Of a stretch of DNA of 64,000 bases, positions 8,963 to 19,902 are shown piece after piece (within the stretch, counting starts at the first letter, position 1; each line of letters starts with the position of its first letter). The notes beneath the pieces are model-generated. The model had not been told where the DNA came from. It did no database searches and was given only the letters and a program-made list of their open reading frames with translations. Both the position numbers and the translations under genes were made by a program. Origin of the DNA: Vibrio ziniensis (GTDB lineage Bacteria > Pseudomonadota > Gammaproteobacteria > Enterobacterales > Vibrionaceae); contig NZ_CP049331.1 of NCBI RefSeq assembly GCF_011064285.1, forward strand, positions 1,922,001-1,986,000. The letters run 5' to 3'.

Positions 8963-9376
8963 TTGTCACTCAATAATATTACTTTTCACATGATTCAGGG
9001 TGGACCGACACCAGTTGCACCATTCAGCCATGCAACCGAATGCGACGGACTTGTTTTCGTGACAGGACAAATGCCTGATCAACCCGGTTCGCCCGGTGTT
9101 TTACCTGAAGGAATAGAAGCCCAAACCGCAAATGTCATGGCAAACTTAAGTATAGTATTAGAAGGATTAGGTCTGAGTTTAAATGACGTAGTGATGACAC
9201 GTGTATATCTCACACGTTTTAAGGAGGACTATGCAACATTTAACGACGTTTACAAAACCTACTTTAGAGAAAACCGACTTCCAGCTCGAACTTGTGTTGG
9301 AGTTACGGGGCTTGCATACGATGCGCTTGTAGAAATTGACCTCGTTGTGCGTCGCCCTTCAAATATTCAACTCTGA
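8963..9376 (+). CDS. RidA/YjgF/UK114-family imine deaminase
   Basis: 137-residue RidA fold. The family hydrolyses reactive enamine or imine intermediates released by PLP enzymes and amino-acid oxidases. The substrate-binding Arg (RLPARTCVGV, about residue 113) and following Glu (ALVEIDLVV) are present, so a deaminase role is credible. The start is TTG at 8963, with AGGAG seven bases upstream. Its position beside the hydroxyproline and proline catabolic genes, whose flavoenzymes make cyclic imines, suggests it cleans up a pathway imine; that link is inferred. Which RidA subfamily it belongs to cannot be fixed by eye. Confidence 0.88.
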   Translation: MSLNNITFHMIQGGPTPVAPFSHATECDGLVFVTGQMPDQPGSPGVLPEGIEAQTANVMANLSIVLEGLGLSLNDVVMTRVYLTRFKEDYATFNDVYKTYFRENRLPARTCVGVTGLAYDALVEIDLVVRRPSNIQL

Positions 9377-9392
9377 CTATAAAAACGTAGCA

Positions 9393-9424
9393 GGTCTCAA
9401 AAATATGTGGTTTGAGACCTTTTT
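9393..9424 (+). terminator. Rho-independent terminator of the RidA-family gene
   Basis: Nine-bp stem GGTCTCAAA / TTTGAGACC followed by a T5 run, 17 bases after the stop codon. Confidence 0.9.
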
Positions 9425-9665
9425 GTCTTATGTAACTATGCTCTGGCTAAACCATTCATTTTCAGGAGAAATGCACATCACACACAATTTACATATAATT
9501 TACTTATATTTAACCTTTAGTGTATCGTATACCAATTAGTTGAGTGGTTTATGGACTTCATTCTAACTAAAAAGGGGCATTTTCGAGTCTGTAATTATTG
9601 TCCGTCGAAAATACAAAGAAAGTTGAAGTTATCCCCTATAACTCTTCCAACCTAATGGAATATGT

Positions 9666-10835
9666 ATGATGCAAAAAATTTTCATAACTTGTGTTTTATC
9701 GTTACTAATCACCGCTTGTGGTGGTGGCGACTCGGCTAGTTCAACTAGTCAAAATAATCTTCCCAATCCAGACTCCGACCTCGGAAGCTCTTACCAAAAC
9801 TCAAAGTCGGACCTCCTTATTCGTTATAGCAACTTGCCAGTACAAAACATCAATGGATATACACCACTTACCGATGCAATTGCATATATCGATGCGAACA
9901 ACGACGGCTATACAGATGTATTTGTCGCAACCGGAAGTTATTTACTAGAAGGAGAAATTATCAGTGAGTTATTTCTAAACAATACCAGCAATCAATTTAG
10001 CTATAACAACGGTCCCTTTAATGGTGATGTAGTACCCGCGACTCACGCTCGTAAAACAATAGTGGCCGATTTTAATGGCGACTCGCTTTTAGACATGTTT
10101 ATTGCTGATCACGGATACGATGCTTCCCCTTTCCCCGGTAACAATCCAAAGTTAATCATTCAAGATAATGCAGGCAGCTTTTCATGGACAAGAATGACTG
10201 ATCAAACAGGATTTCATCATACTGCAACGGCTGCCGACATAGACAATAATGGTACTATCGATGTATTTGTTGGTGGCCATTCTCCGTTTTTTTATATCAA
10301 CGATGGTAATGCAAACTTTACTTTCAACGACTCCCTTTTTCCTTCACGAACCGTGTATTCATCTGAGTTAATCGACGTTGATCAAGATGGTTACGTCGAC
10401 TTATTAATTGGTGCCCATGAATTTGATGGTGCGGCGACCGTTATATACTGGGGTAGTAGCGGCGGAAGCTTCACTGATGCCAACAGCACGACGCTAACCT
10501 CTGTTGACTCTTATGGTACAGTTCTGGATTTTGAAGCTGAAGATCTGGATGGAGACGGAGACAAAGACGTGGTTGTTACCCGTACCGGTGGAGGTAACAG
10601 TAACTTTTATCAGGGTGTATATATTCAGCTACTAGTTAACAACGGCAGCCGAGCATTTACTGATGCAACAACACAGATTAATGACAACGGAACTGCGAGT
10701 GATAGCTGGTTCCCTTGGCTACGAGCTCAGGACCTCGATGATGATGGCGATATCGACTTATTTTCAGATGATATCGATGATAACTTTCTGCTAGTGAATG
10801 ATGGTAGTGGTAACTTTACTCGCTCCACACTTTAA
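9666..10835 (+). CDS. FG-GAP/VCBS repeat-containing outer lipoprotein
   Basis: 389 residues with a lipoprotein signal peptide: hydrophobic stretch then lipobox LITAC at residues 14-18, with the lipidated Cys followed by GGG and an Asp/Ser-rich linker. The mature part is a beta-propeller-like repeat array. At least six Ca-binding loops of the form DxDxDGxxD are visible (DANNDGYTD, DFNGDSLLD, DIDNNGTID, DVDQDGYVD, DLDGDGDKD, DLDDDGDID). Such proteins are surface or periplasmic adhesin- or binding-type proteins; no catalytic signature is visible. It stands alone between terminators, in an accessory-looking pocket between the RidA-family gene and mukB. Specific function unknown. Confidence 0.85.
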   Translation: MMQKIFITCVLSLLITACGGGDSASSTSQNNLPNPDSDLGSSYQNSKSDLLIRYSNLPVQNINGYTPLTDAIAYIDANNDGYTDVFVATGSYLLEGEIISELFLNNTSNQFSYNNGPFNGDVVPATHARKTIVADFNGDSLLDMFIADHGYDASPFPGNNPKLIIQDNAGSFSWTRMTDQTGFHHTATAADIDNNGTIDVFVGGHSPFFYINDGNANFTFNDSLFPSRTVYSSELIDVDQDGYVDLLIGAHEFDGAATVIYWGSSGGSFTDANSTTLTSVDSYGTVLDFEAEDLDGDGDKDVVVTRTGGGNSNFYQGVYIQLLVNNGSRAFTDATTQINDNGTASDSWFPWLRAQDLDDDGDIDLFSDDIDDNFLLVNDGSGNFTRSTL

Positions 10836-10890
10836 ACTTATATCAAACTTTTAATAAGTTCTTATAACCAGCGCCATATTACACAAAACA

Positions 10891-10924
10891 AAAACGCCCT
10901 ATCATACAAAGATCGGGCGCTTTT
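10891..10924. terminator. Bidirectional terminator
   Basis: CGCCC/GGGCG stem with A-rich 5' and T-rich 3' flanks (AAAACGCCC ... GGGCGCTTTT). It lies after the lipoprotein gene (+) and after the small ORF at 10950-11105 (-). Confidence 0.75.
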
Positions 10925-10949
10925 ATTCTAATACATCACTTATCTATAT

Positions 10950-11105
10950 TTACCAAGCATTTAGCATCCAAGTCACTTTCTTTTGGCTTTGAATGTAACC
11001 GTTTATCAATGCTACTGAACTTTTGTCATTCGCCTTTACCACTTTACGTTGTTGACCAAAGCGTTGACCTATAAGTGAGCTAATATCTGCAACTAAAAAT
11101 TTCAT
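10950..11105 (-). CDS. Small hypothetical protein, 51 residues
   Basis: A short reading frame starting MKFLVADISSLIGQRFGQQR and ending WMLNAW. An AAAGGTGA ribosome site lies just upstream of its ATG, and a terminator-like hairpin starts 26 bases past its stop. It is moderately basic, with no signal peptide or transmembrane segment. I do not recognise a family. Position between two convergent transcription units, a usable ribosome site and a terminator support a real gene; its size makes chance a live alternative. Confidence 0.5.
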   Translation of the reverse strand: MKFLVADISSLIGQRFGQQRKVVKANDKSSVALINGYIQSQKKVTWMLNAW

Positions 11106-11290
11106 ACCATCACCTTTTTATCTGTTTTATTTTTCTTCGTTTCGTTGATAAGAATAATATGGGCTAAGTGTATGAAAGAAAAATCGCATATAACCATTAA
11201 TTTAATAGGGATAACCTATCTATATTTATGATTAGCACTAGAGTGCCACTATCGTTCGTTATTAGAGATTGAAAATAGACAGTTCATGAG

Positions 11291-11446
11291 TGTCAATCTT
11301 GGTAAAAATATGATCAGGTTAAGCATCAGTGCATCGAATGCATACTCACTTCAACTCTTTGCTAACGCTCCGCCGAGCTATCCATGGCTCGACGGGTTTG
11401 CTTATCGACGCCCATTCACTGATCAGGAAATTATCCAGAATGGTAT
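11291..11446 (+). repeat. Dispersed MITE-like repeat, copy A
   Basis: About 156 bp. It matches the reverse complement of 22924-23094 at both ends: TAAAAATATGATCAG near the left end, and the right end from TTGCTTATCGACGCC to CAGAATGGTAT. The two ends are imperfect inverted repeats of one another (GATCAG inner, ATGGTAT outer). A central hairpin has arms CCGCCGAGC (11370-11378) and GCTCGACGG (11387-11395). The left terminus is more diverged than in copy B. Overlapping reading frames in it look like by-products of the repeat. It lies just downstream of mukB. Confidence 0.75.
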
Positions 11447-11461
11447 TATTCTTCATCCTAC

Positions 11462-11490
11462 AAAAACGCCTTCTATGTAGAAGGCGTTTT
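11462..11490. terminator. Bidirectional terminator downstream of mukB
   Basis: Nearly perfect palindrome AAACGCCTTCTA / TAGAAGGCGTTT with T-runs on both strands, 16 bases past the mukB stop. Confidence 0.85.
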
Positions 11491-11505
11491 ATCGGTTATT
11501 TTGTA

Positions 11506-14500
11506 TTAGCTAAGTTCTTCAGCTAGTAGTTGTTCTTCTGATTTCAGCTTTTCTGTTTGTCCAAAACCTCGCAGACCGACGACATGCACATGCTCGTGGT
11601 CTTTAAACACCTTACGCACCAATTTATAGGTTGTTCCCTTCTCGGGACTGATGTTTTCAGGAGCTGCGATTAGGAGCTGCATATCTAGACGGTCACACAG
11701 TTCAAACAGTGTTGCAATTGACTTAGAGTCCAGACGCGCTGCCTCATCTAAAAATAGCAAGCGGCATGGAATAATATCTTTACTGCGTAGACGACGAGAC
11801 TCTTCTTCCCAGCTTTGGACCACCATCAACAGAATTGACTGACCAGTACCAATTGCCTCACCAGTAGACAGTGCGCCAGACTCAGCTTGTAACCAACCAT
11901 CTGAGCCACGACTTACCTCAACACTCAACTCTAAGTAGTTACGGTAATCCAGCATTTCTTCGCCCAGAACCTGAGCCGAACGCTGACCCATATCGATATG
12001 TGGGTTCACACGTTGGAATAGCTTCGCCATCGCTTCAGAGAAGGTGTAGCGAGAGCTTTCAAACAGATCTCTGTGCTGTTCGTGATGATCAGAAAGACCC
12101 GCTAATAAGATCTCATGGCTTTCACGCACTTTAACGTTTAGACGTACGCCTTTCACCTGACCGAAGGCGATGTTTGACAAGCCTTGGTTAAGCATACGAA
12201 TACGATTCTGCTCACGATGAATTGTCTTACGAATAATGCTTGCAACCGATTCAGAGCTTATCGCTAGACGGTTCTCACGTTGAGTCAGCTCTTCCGTTAA
12301 ACGCGCCAGCTCAACTTCCATCTCTTCGATAGCTTCTACTGGGTCGTCGGTACGGATAATGTCTTGACGAATGCGCTCACGAAGATGCTGATAAACTGCA
12401 ATGTAGAACAATACTTTACGTTCTGGACGTGAGTTATCTTCTGACTGACGTAATGAATCACGCAAGTCTTCGTTATTGGCTACCGCTAGACGAAGAGCAC
12501 CTAATGATTTATCGGACATTGAACGAAGTTCATCCGCTGACAGATAAGCAAGCTCACGTTTGTGCAGACGACGTTCAACATCATTTTCACGCGCTAAACG
12601 AAGTACAGAGCACCAACCCGCTTTTGCGTTTACAACGAACGTGCGCAGGTCGCGATAATCTTTTTCAACTTTCTTCAGACGTTTCACTAGCGCTTTCATC
12701 TCAAGGTCCGTTGAAGTGATAGTACGTTCGTATTCACTCTTACGTGCTCGAGAAGTATGTAACCGTTCGTAGAGTTCATCACGGCGACGTTGGGCACGTT
12801 CTAGTGCACCTTCATCAGCATGGACGCCAAACTCTTGCAACTCTTGCTTAAACTCTTGCACCGTTTCAAGTTTAGCTTGGTGTGAACTCTTCAGCGATGC
12901 TAACACCTGATTGTATTGACTCACTTGCGCTTGAGACTGCTTGAGTTCTTCACGAGTGCGATTTCGGGTACTTTCCGCCTGTACCAGTTTCGATTTTAAC
13001 TGCTCACTTAGCTCACTACTCTGATTCAGCATATCCACTGAGTCGGAATAAGCGAAGTGATGGCGGCGTTCAACCAAATCCGATAACGCAAAAATCTGTG
13101 CTTTCAACTGTTGTAGTTGTGCATCCGCTTGCTGGTATTGCTCTTCCAGTACATCAAACTGCTCTGGGTCTGCATCCAGTGCATTTGCCACTTTTTCAAG
13201 CTCTGTGATAGTTTTCCCATGAGCCGAAATAAAGCTTTTCGATTCGCTCAATTGAGCAATCTTTTGCGCCATTTCTTCCACTCGTTCTGCTAAAGAATCG
13301 TCTTCAATCAACAGCATATTTGGCGCAATTTTCTCGAGCGCAGAAATTGCCTGCTTGCTGAGATGAACTTGGCTGCGCTGCTGCTGGTCTTGGCTATCTA
13401 GTTCAGCCAGAGTGCGCGCGACCTGATTACGCTTTTCGCGAGCGACTTGAATTGCTTGTTCAGGGTCTGCATCGAATGCGACCTGTAAATGCTTAGCTAC
13501 AAACTCATTAAAGCTGCTGAACAGTCGTTGTAGCTTTTGCGAATCAAAAGCGGCTTTCGCGTGTTGTTCCACCACTTCTTCACGTTCAGAACGTAATAGT
13601 TCCAAACGCTGTTCACGTGCAGCTCGACCAAACAATGGGATTGCTGGCAGACGTGAATAACGAATCTGGCGATCGTTAAACTGAACGCAAACAGCACCAT
13701 CAAGTTCTTCTGCGTTAAATGAACTGTCATCGAATGCGTCTACATCACCTTCAATTAGGTAAAGGTCTTCAGGACAATCATCCAGCTCAATTAATTTCTC
13801 TTTGATACCAGTCAGGTCAGACACCACAATCGCGTGACGTGCAGGACCGTACATCGCACTGAAATAAGGTGCATCGTCAATGGTGATATCGTCATAGATT
13901 TCAGACAGCAACACACCGCCAAGCGTATCAGCCAGACCTTTTAAACGCGGATCGTTCGAGCCACTTGGCGAAGCTAAACGTTCAATGTCCCGTTCTAAAA
14001 CTTCACGGCGTTCTGCAAGCTTATCTTTAGCATTGGATTGGACTTTTTCTTGCTCCAATACACGTTGCATCTCAGCCATGACAGATTGGCTGTTCGCTAA
14101 CTCTGCACCACTTTGCTCACGCAGGATTTCTAATGCATCGTTGGCTTTAATCCAAGCTGGAGCAATTGATTCTAGCTGAGTAATTTTGTGTTGTTGATCT
14201 TGTTCTAAGCGACGTTGTTCACTACGTTTTTCACGCAGTTCTTCTTGAGTCGACTCGAGATTCTCCAACACAGCTTGATGGCGCTCCAACTCTTGCTCTA
14301 CTGCCATTTCATCACTCAAAGTGACATTGTGTTGCTTCTGATAATCATCAAGGAGTTTACGAACACCGGTTTGTTGTTCCAAGCGACGCTCTAAATCTCG
14401 CTGCTGGGCATACCACTGTTGTTCGTTTTGCGTAATTTGCCGAGCTTCATTAGCTCTGCGAATCAGCGTTCTTGCTTGTTGAGCGGCATCTTGACGCTCA

Positions 14501-15966
14501 ACATTACCTAATACGCTCTTCACTAAACTAAAGGCATGCTCAAACTGAGACGCCGCCGCAGATGACATATCTAATTTGTGCTTTAGCGATAGCAACTCAG
14601 ATGTGCGTTGTTCCTGCTGCTGTTTAAGCACGGTAACTTTTGCCACGGCATTTTCAGCACTGATGGCGTCATCACCCAGTAACTGCTGCGCTTTATCCAG
14701 CGCATGCAGCGCCTGTTGATACTGTAGCGCGCGTGTTTGTTGCACATCCAGCGCTTGCTGGTAGTCAGCGAGTTGCGTCTTAAGACTGTCTACTTCTTCT
14801 TCTGCAATTGTCGCTTGATCTTCCGCTTCATGGAGACGCTCTTGAGCTTCTTCAACCACCATCATCTGTTCTTCAAGACGCATGTTCAGCTCTTCAAGAT
14901 CATCCTGATAGCGTTCAATTTTCTCTTGCTGACGCAATGCGTTTTGAACCAGTTGCAGATGGTCCGAAGCCCCCTGATGGTCTTGCTCAAGTGCGGATTC
15001 TTGTTCAACCAATAGCTCAAGTTCTTCATGCACTCGATTGAGTAAGCTGTTTTGCTCAATCAAGGTTTCACGAGAACTCATCAACTCTTTACGCAGTTCA
15101 AGCGTCTGACTGACTTTGTTGCGACGGTCATTAGCGTGGCGCATGTAGTCAGCGGCTACGTAATTGGTCGATTCGGTAATCAGATGCTTGAACAGATCAC
15201 GGTCTGCTTGCGTTGATTTAATTGCTTCTAGCGTCATGCGGTTTTCACGCAGCGCCGATTCCATATCTTGGAACGCTTTCTTTACCCCGCCGTTTTGTGG
15301 CAATAAGTAGTCGCGAAGCGAACGAGTAATGGCACTTGAAATACCACCGTATAAAGACGCTTCAATTAAGCGATAGAATTTTGATCGGTCGCCACTACTG
15401 CGTAATTTCTTCGGTAGTACACCGAACTCAAACATCTGTGCGTGGTAATCCACTGTAGAGCTGAATGCTTTGAAGTGAGCGCCTTCAATTGCTGTTACCG
15501 CCGCTTTCACATCGCTGATTTGACGGACACGAGCATGTTTGTCAGAGACTGTTTCAATCAGAATGTCAGTCGGCTTTATATGGCTTGGCAAACCTTGAAT
15601 AAGGAATGGCTTAATATCTACTTTCTTATCACGACCAGCAACTTGTTGCAGCTTTACGCCAAACAATAAACGTTGTTTGCGAGAGTTTACGACATCAAGT
15701 GCCGCGTAACACGCACCCGGCTGCAATTTACCGAATAATCCTTTGTCACGAGACGCCTGCGAGCTACCAGCCTCAGTGGTGTTGCGGAAATGCAATAGGC
15801 TTTGGTCAGGAATCAACGCGGTGATAAATGCAGCCATTGTGGTTGATTTACCAGCACCGTTACCGCCAGAGAGTGTCGTTACTAAGCTATCAATATCAAA
15901 TGTACGAGCAAAGAAGCCGTTCCAGTTGATCATGGTTAGCGATTGATATTTACCTCTTTCAATCAT
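11506..15966 (-). CDS. mukB: Chromosome condensin subunit MukB
   Basis: 1486 residues, the expected MukB length. It is the SMC-like ATPase that, with MukE and MukF, loops and compacts the chromosome. Walker A is GGNGAGKS at residues 34-41. Very long coiled-coil arms rich in Gln, Glu and Arg flank a hinge around residues 650-780. The C-terminal head has the ABC signature region [12 protein letters not shown] and Walker [12 protein letters not shown]. The start ATG overlaps the mukE stop by four bases (ATGA, 15963-15966), coupling the subunits. It is the last gene of the cmoM-mukF-mukE-mukB operon. Confidence 0.98.
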   Translation of the reverse strand: MIERGKYQSLTMINWNGFFARTFDIDSLVTTLSGGNGAGKSTTMAAFITALIPDQSLLHFRNTTEAGSSQASRDKGLFGKLQPGACYAALDVVNSRKQRLLFGVKLQQVAGRDKKVDIKPFLIQGLPSHIKPTDILIETVSDKHARVRQISDVKAAVTAIEGAHFKAFSSTVDYHAQMFEFGVLPKKLRSSGDRSKFYRLIEASLYGGISSAITRSLRDYLLPQNGGVKKAFQDMESALRENRMTLEAIKSTQADRDLFKHLITESTNYVAADYMRHANDRRNKVSQTLELRKELMSSRETLIEQNSLLNRVHEELELLVEQESALEQDHQGASDHLQLVQNALRQQEKIERYQDDLEELNMRLEEQMMVVEEAQERLHEAEDQATIAEEEVDSLKTQLADYQQALDVQQTRALQYQQALHALDKAQQLLGDDAISAENAVAKVTVLKQQQEQRTSELLSLKHKLDMSSAAASQFEHAFSLVKSVLGNVERQDAAQQARTLIRRANEARQITQNEQQWYAQQRDLERRLEQQTGVRKLLDDYQKQHNVTLSDEMAVEQELERHQAVLENLESTQEELREKRSEQRRLEQDQQHKITQLESIAPAWIKANDALEILREQSGAELANSQSVMAEMQRVLEQEKVQSNAKDKLAERREVLERDIERLASPSGSNDPRLKGLADTLGGVLLSEIYDDITIDDAPYFSAMYGPARHAIVVSDLTGIKEKLIELDDCPEDLYLIEGDVDAFDDSSFNAEELDGAVCVQFNDRQIRYSRLPAIPLFGRAAREQRLELLRSEREEVVEQHAKAAFDSQKLQRLFSSFNEFVAKHLQVAFDADPEQAIQVAREKRNQVARTLAELDSQDQQQRSQVHLSKQAISALEKIAPNMLLIEDDSLAERVEEMAQKIAQLSESKSFISAHGKTITELEKVANALDADPEQFDVLEEQYQQADAQLQQLKAQIFALSDLVERRHHFAYSDSVDMLNQSSELSEQLKSKLVQAESTRNRTREELKQSQAQVSQYNQVLASLKSSHQAKLETVQEFKQELQEFGVHADEGALERAQRRRDELYERLHTSRARKSEYERTITSTDLEMKALVKRLKKVEKDYRDLRTFVVNAKAGWCSVLRLARENDVERRLHKRELAYLSADELRSMSDKSLGALRLAVANNEDLRDSLRQSEDNSRPERKVLFYIAVYQHLRERIRQDIIRTDDPVEAIEEMEVELARLTEELTQRENRLAISSESVASIIRKTIHREQNRIRMLNQGLSNIAFGQVKGVRLNVKVRESHEILLAGLSDHHEQHRDLFESSRYTFSEAMAKLFQRVNPHIDMGQRSAQVLGEEMLDYRNYLELSVEVSRGSDGWLQAESGALSTGEAIGTGQSILLMVVQSWEEESRRLRSKDIIPCRLLFLDEAARLDSKSIATLFELCDRLDMQLLIAAPENISPEKGTTYKLVRKVFKDHEHVHVVGLRGFGQTEKLKSEEQLLAEELS

Positions 15967-16724
15967 GCTTCACCTTCCAATTCTGTTTCATCGGCTTGAT
16001 CTTCTTCATCTGTCAAAGAGTCTTCTTCTAATAAACCATCATCTAACAAACCTTCACCTAACAGACTATGCTGATTCGGTTCCTGGTTATGCACAACAGC
16101 TTCACCATCGCGGATAAGACGTAGTTGCGCTTCACGCATGTCGTCACCAATACGAACATCAGCACCAAAGCGGAACACTGCTTCGCTAATGCTGAATTTT
16201 GTGGTTTCACCGATATTGATAATCATACCTAGGCGACGCAGACGACGAAGCGATGCGCGTACTTTCTCAAACAGTTTCTCTTTGTCCAAATCAGAGCCAT
16301 TAGCTCTGTTGGTCACTAACTTCATAAGCTTTTTTTCATCGGTTAGTGAAAGTAACTCTTCATACAGTTCTTGATTGGTAAAGATGCCCTCGTGAGCCAA
16401 ACGCTCAGGACTGAGATAAAGAAAACAGAGCACTTTACCCACCAGCATGTCTAGTTCAGACAAAATACTGCGGCTAATTAACGTCGTTGAACGAGGGCGT
16501 AAGTAGAAAAAACCTTCCGGTGCGCGCACCAGTTCAGTGTTATAGCGTTGGTAAAAATGCGCCAACTCCGTTTCAAAATCCGATAGGAACGCGTGATTAT
16601 CTAAATCGTCGCTAGAGACATGTCGACCAGCACGTAAAGCACTATCGAGTGCAGGGAAAAGCGGATTGCTGATCGCTTTAGCCAGATTCTCTGGCATGTA
16701 TTCATTAATATCTGTCGATGACAT
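15963..16724 (-). CDS. mukE: Chromosome partition protein MukE
   Basis: 253 residues from the ATG at 16724, which gives [20 protein letters not shown], aligned with the known E. coli start. A longer in-frame reading to 16829 would run deep into mukF and is not needed. MukE is the winged-helix kite protein that binds the MukF dimer and modulates MukB ATPase. The conserved block from [14 protein letters not shown] through [15 protein letters not shown] is clear. The C-terminal tail is very acidic ([16 protein letters not shown]). It overlaps mukF by 20 bases and mukB by 4. Confidence 0.96.
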   Translation of the reverse strand: MSSTDINEYMPENLAKAISNPLFPALDSALRAGRHVSSDDLDNHAFLSDFETELAHFYQRYNTELVRAPEGFFYLRPRSTTLISRSILSELDMLVGKVLCFLYLSPERLAHEGIFTNQELYEELLSLTDEKKLMKLVTNRANGSDLDKEKLFEKVRASLRRLRRLGMIINIGETTKFSISEAVFRFGADVRIGDDMREAQLRLIRDGEAVVHNQEPNQHSLLGEGLLDDGLLEEDSLTDEEDQADETELEGEA

Positions 16725-18042
16725 TTGCTTGTACCTTTGCACCAAAGTCGTTGATTGCTTGCCAGTCTGGCTGAATCGCTTGGTAGTCCGACTCTGAGTA
16801 GCCGAGTCGAACTGCTTGATCAACAACAATTCGTGCTAAATCAAAATGATGTGTTTTTGGATGGGTAGCGAGGTAGTCACGTAATACCGCACCCAAATCT
16901 ATCGCTTGTCCTTGGTCTTTATGCACTTGCAGCATAGCGCCGATTGTTTCAGCAAGCTCATCGTTTACTTGCTGGAATTCTTCGTATTCAACTTCATCAG
17001 GAACACTACCAGTAACTTCCTCGTCACGTAGCACTAATGCTTCATCACGCAGATCCATAAGGCGGTCTGCATCGGCATAAGTTAAATACCAAGGTTGTTC
17101 AAAGTAGTCGTTAAAGGATTGACGCAGGCGTTGGCTAAACGCGCGATTTTGGTCCATATCGATAGCCGTACGAATAAACTTATGTACGTGACGGTCATAA
17201 CCGATCCACAAATCAATCGCCTGCTGCCCCCAACTCGTTATGCGATCAAGTTTCATCTGCAAGCCAAATAATGTTTCTTCAATGAACTCAAGTTCAGGAT
17301 TGCCATACACGCTTTCCTGTATATCTAAAATTTGAGTTTGAAGTTCATCGCCTGCAGTTTGTAACGTATCTTGCAACTCACTTAATGTGGTGGAGGTTTC
17401 AGAAAGCAACGCTTCACAGTTATGAATGGCTTCACGCCAATCTTTATTCAGGAGTTCGGCGATTTGCTGTTTTACGGATTGTTGTTGTTCATCCATGACG
17501 CGTTGGTTTAAATCAATGCGGTCAAAGATTTCACCTACAGAGTATTTCAGCACACCGAATACATTCTTTTTCCAGTGCCCAACTGAACCACCTCGTTCTG
17601 CAGATTCAACCGCCTTCGCCATTTCATCAGCCAACATTGAAAGCTGAATAGAAAGCTTTAACTTAGAAAACTCTCGATGACGAACGTAGTAATCAGTAAT
17701 GCCAATCGCCAACGGCGATAGGCGATATATGCTAGCCCCATCAGTCAGTTCGCTGGTAAAGCGGCTGATCAGACGTTGTTTAACTAATTCATTAATGGCG
17801 TTGTTAGCGCGAAAAGCCGACGCTTCACCTGTATCTTCAAACATTCGAGTGACTATAATGAACGCATCGTGCAACTCACCTTCACCGAGTTCTTCATCAA
17901 ATCTGTCATTACTTAGCACTGCAATTGCGATTAAAAACGCGAGTCGCTCAGTCGTTAGATTTAATGAGAAATCATGCTGCTTTACCCAGCTAACCAATTC
18001 ATCAATAGGTTGCTCAACAGCGTTCTGAGTTAACTCACCCAT
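16705..18042 (-). CDS. mukF: Chromosome partition protein MukF (kleisin)
   Basis: 445 residues. The N-terminal winged-helix dimerisation domain, a helical middle region that binds MukE and the C-terminal winged helix that contacts the MukB head are expected for this family and length. Start ATG 18042 has AGGA seven bases upstream. The gene lies 11 bases after cmoM and overlaps mukE by 20 bases, the same order as in Escherichia. Confidence 0.96.
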   Translation of the reverse strand: MGELTQNAVEQPIDELVSWVKQHDFSLNLTTERLAFLIAIAVLSNDRFDEELGEGELHDAFIIVTRMFEDTGEASAFRANNAINELVKQRLISRFTSELTDGASIYRLSPLAIGITDYYVRHREFSKLKLSIQLSMLADEMAKAVESAERGGSVGHWKKNVFGVLKYSVGEIFDRIDLNQRVMDEQQQSVKQQIAELLNKDWREAIHNCEALLSETSTTLSELQDTLQTAGDELQTQILDIQESVYGNPELEFIEETLFGLQMKLDRITSWGQQAIDLWIGYDRHVHKFIRTAIDMDQNRAFSQRLRQSFNDYFEQPWYLTYADADRLMDLRDEALVLRDEEVTGSVPDEVEYEEFQQVNDELAETIGAMLQVHKDQGQAIDLGAVLRDYLATHPKTHHFDLARIVVDQAVRLGYSESDYQAIQPDWQAINDFGAKVQANVIDRY

Positions 18043-18053
18043 TGTTATTCCTG

Positions 18054-18854
18054 TTATTGTTTTTTCTTAGCCCATACGTGTATGTATCGGCCTAATGAGA
18101 GGTATGGCTCCTGACGACAAAATTTTCGTTCTAAAGCCAATACATCATCGTATTGGTATTCGCCCATATTTTTCACATTGCCAATGTAATCACTAAAACA
18201 GCGAATACCAGATTTACCTTGTATCTCAAACCCTGAATCCTCTATCCACTGATACACTTCCGTAGGAAGCAATCCAGTTTGAGGCTGAAGTTTGAAGCGT
18301 TTTCTATGCGGCATTCCCTCTAATACATGAGGAATATTGCCACATACTGCATTTTTATATACAAGCCCGTGGTAGTTGTAAAACATGATAGATGCCATGC
18401 CACCCGGTCTCACTTGAGCTAACAAGTTTTCTAAAGCGGGTTTTGGCTCAGCCAACCACTCCATCACAGCGTGAAACATCACCACGTCAACTGGCTCAGT
18501 TAAATGCTCCTGTATATTTTGCACAGGAGAATGGACCAACTGATATTGATCAAGCAAGCCATTATTGGCAATATCCTGCTTAGCAAGATTGAGCATTTCA
18601 GAAGAAAGATCACACAAGGTCACACGATGTCCGAGCTTAGCGAGCTTCTGTGACATCTGCGCTAGTCCCCCGCCAGCATCTAGAATGTGCAACGGAGTTT
18701 CTGATTGGTCAAAACTTGCCAACAACTGCGTCAGGTCTTCCCACACAATTACTTGACGGATTTCTCCTTTATCGGAGCCATAGATATTTTTTACAAATTT
18801 GTGGGCAATATCGTCGAAATTACGATCTTCTGTCACAGCGGCTTGGGTTATCAT
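18054..18854 (-). CDS. cmoM: tRNA 5-carboxymethoxyuridine methyltransferase CmoM (SmtA)
   Basis: 266-residue class I SAM methyltransferase. Motif I is [19 protein letters not shown] (about residues 58-76), followed by an acidic end of strand two in [11 protein letters not shown]. CmoM methylates cmo5U at the wobble position of certain tRNAs to give mcmo5U. Its place at the head of the mukFEB operon, in the same order as E. coli, supports the assignment over a generic methyltransferase. It is divergent from elyC with about 100 bp between. Confidence 0.93.
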   Translation of the reverse strand: MITQAAVTEDRNFDDIAHKFVKNIYGSDKGEIRQVIVWEDLTQLLASFDQSETPLHILDAGGGLAQMSQKLAKLGHRVTLCDLSSEMLNLAKQDIANNGLLDQYQLVHSPVQNIQEHLTEPVDVVMFHAVMEWLAEPKPALENLLAQVRPGGMASIMFYNYHGLVYKNAVCGNIPHVLEGMPHRKRFKLQPQTGLLPTEVYQWIEDSGFEIQGKSGIRCFSDYIGNVKNMGEYQYDDVLALERKFCRQEPYLSLGRYIHVWAKKKQ

Positions 18855-18952
18855 AGCGAATTCGTGCTGCTATTTTGTCATAGGAATAGCAGGAATAAAG
18901 AGGGTTTCACCCTTTTTATTGTCAAGTGCTGTTTTTTCGGACTATTTTGTTT

Positions 18953-19744
18953 ATGTTTGAGCTGAAAAAAATTGTTTCATCCTTTTTAATGCCCTTACCA
19001 GCACTGCTGATTGTGGGATTTATTGGCTTAATGCTGATTATGTTTACTGCCAAACGTAAAACTGGCAGCCTCATCGTTCTGTTTTCTCTAACCAGTCTTT
19101 TTCTTATTTCGTTTCAACCCATATCAACAAGTTTGTTGATGCCTTTAGAGCGCCAATACCCCGCGTTTCTTCCTGTCGAAAGAAACATTGATTACGTGAT
19201 GGTTTTAGGTAATGGACATGTTGTCGATGGCTATATACCACCAACTTCTGAACTATCACGAGCAGCATTAATGCGTTTAACGGAAGGAATACGTATTGCT
19301 AGGATGTACCCAGGATCCAAATTGATTCTTTCAGGTTATGCTGGTGGCAGCGAGTTTAGTCATGCTCGTATGTTAGCACGAGTCGCATTAGCACTCGGTG
19401 TAGCAAAGTCTGACATCGTGTTGTTAGAAACAGCAAAAGATACTTGGGAAGAGGCAAGACAAGCTGCTGCATTCGTACAAAGCAAAAAGTTGGTACTAGT
19501 GACTTCCGCCAGCCATATGGAAAGAGCAATTAAAGAATTTAATTCCGCAGGATTAAACCCGATTCCAGCGCCAACCAACTTTTTAGCTCAAGCTAACATT
19601 ACTCAACCCTGGGATAAATACACGCCTCAAGCACGCTATTTGGAGCAAACCGAGCGCTTTTGGTACGAGAGCCTTGGTCAGCTTTGGCAAAAGATGCGCG
19701 ATTATGTTGCTGGCTCTGATGGCAAACTAACACAAGATAAGTAG
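18953..19744 (+). CDS. elyC: Envelope biogenesis factor ElyC (DUF218)
   Basis: 263 residues from ATG 18953, which gives MFELKKIVSSFLMPLPALL, matching the way E. coli ElyC begins. An upstream GTG (18926) would add nine residues; neither start has a strong ribosome site. Two N-terminal membrane helices (about 10-30 and 40-58) are followed by the periplasmic DUF218 domain (VMVLGNGH through LVTSASHMERA). ElyC is needed for cell-envelope integrity and lipid-carrier-dependent polymer synthesis in E. coli. It is divergent from cmoM, as in enterobacteria. Confidence 0.9.
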   Translation: MFELKKIVSSFLMPLPALLIVGFIGLMLIMFTAKRKTGSLIVLFSLTSLFLISFQPISTSLLMPLERQYPAFLPVERNIDYVMVLGNGHVVDGYIPPTSELSRAALMRLTEGIRIARMYPGSKLILSGYAGGSEFSHARMLARVALALGVAKSDIVLLETAKDTWEEARQAAAFVQSKKLVLVTSASHMERAIKEFNSAGLNPIPAPTNFLAQANITQPWDKYTPQARYLEQTERFWYESLGQLWQKMRDYVAGSDGKLTQDK

Positions 19745-19764
19745 CTCCTTGCAAAGATGATATG

Positions 19765-19791
19765 AAGACCCGCTTTATGCGGGTCTTTTTT
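19765..19791 (+). terminator. Terminator of elyC
   Basis: Nine-bp stem AAGACCCGC / GCGGGTCTT, 5-base loop, followed by Ts; 20 bases past the stop. Confidence 0.92.
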
Positions 19792-19902
19792 CGCCAACCT
19801 TCGCTCAACAAAGGTCTTCGATCTGCATACTTTAGTTCGCAAATTTCGTACAGAGCGTAATTATTGCTTAGACTTAGATAAAGAAAAGTACGGAGCTAAG
19901 TA

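Noticed and set aside
11286..11526. Two overlapping short reading frames just beyond mukB
   Set aside because: They lie in the dispersed repeat and the terminator. The similarity of one to a frame at 22859-23074 comes from the shared repeat DNA, not from coding conservation.
15963..16829. Longer MukE (288 residues)
   Set aside because: The first 35 residues lie in the mukF coding region and do not match MukE; the ATG at 16724 gives the conserved N-terminus.
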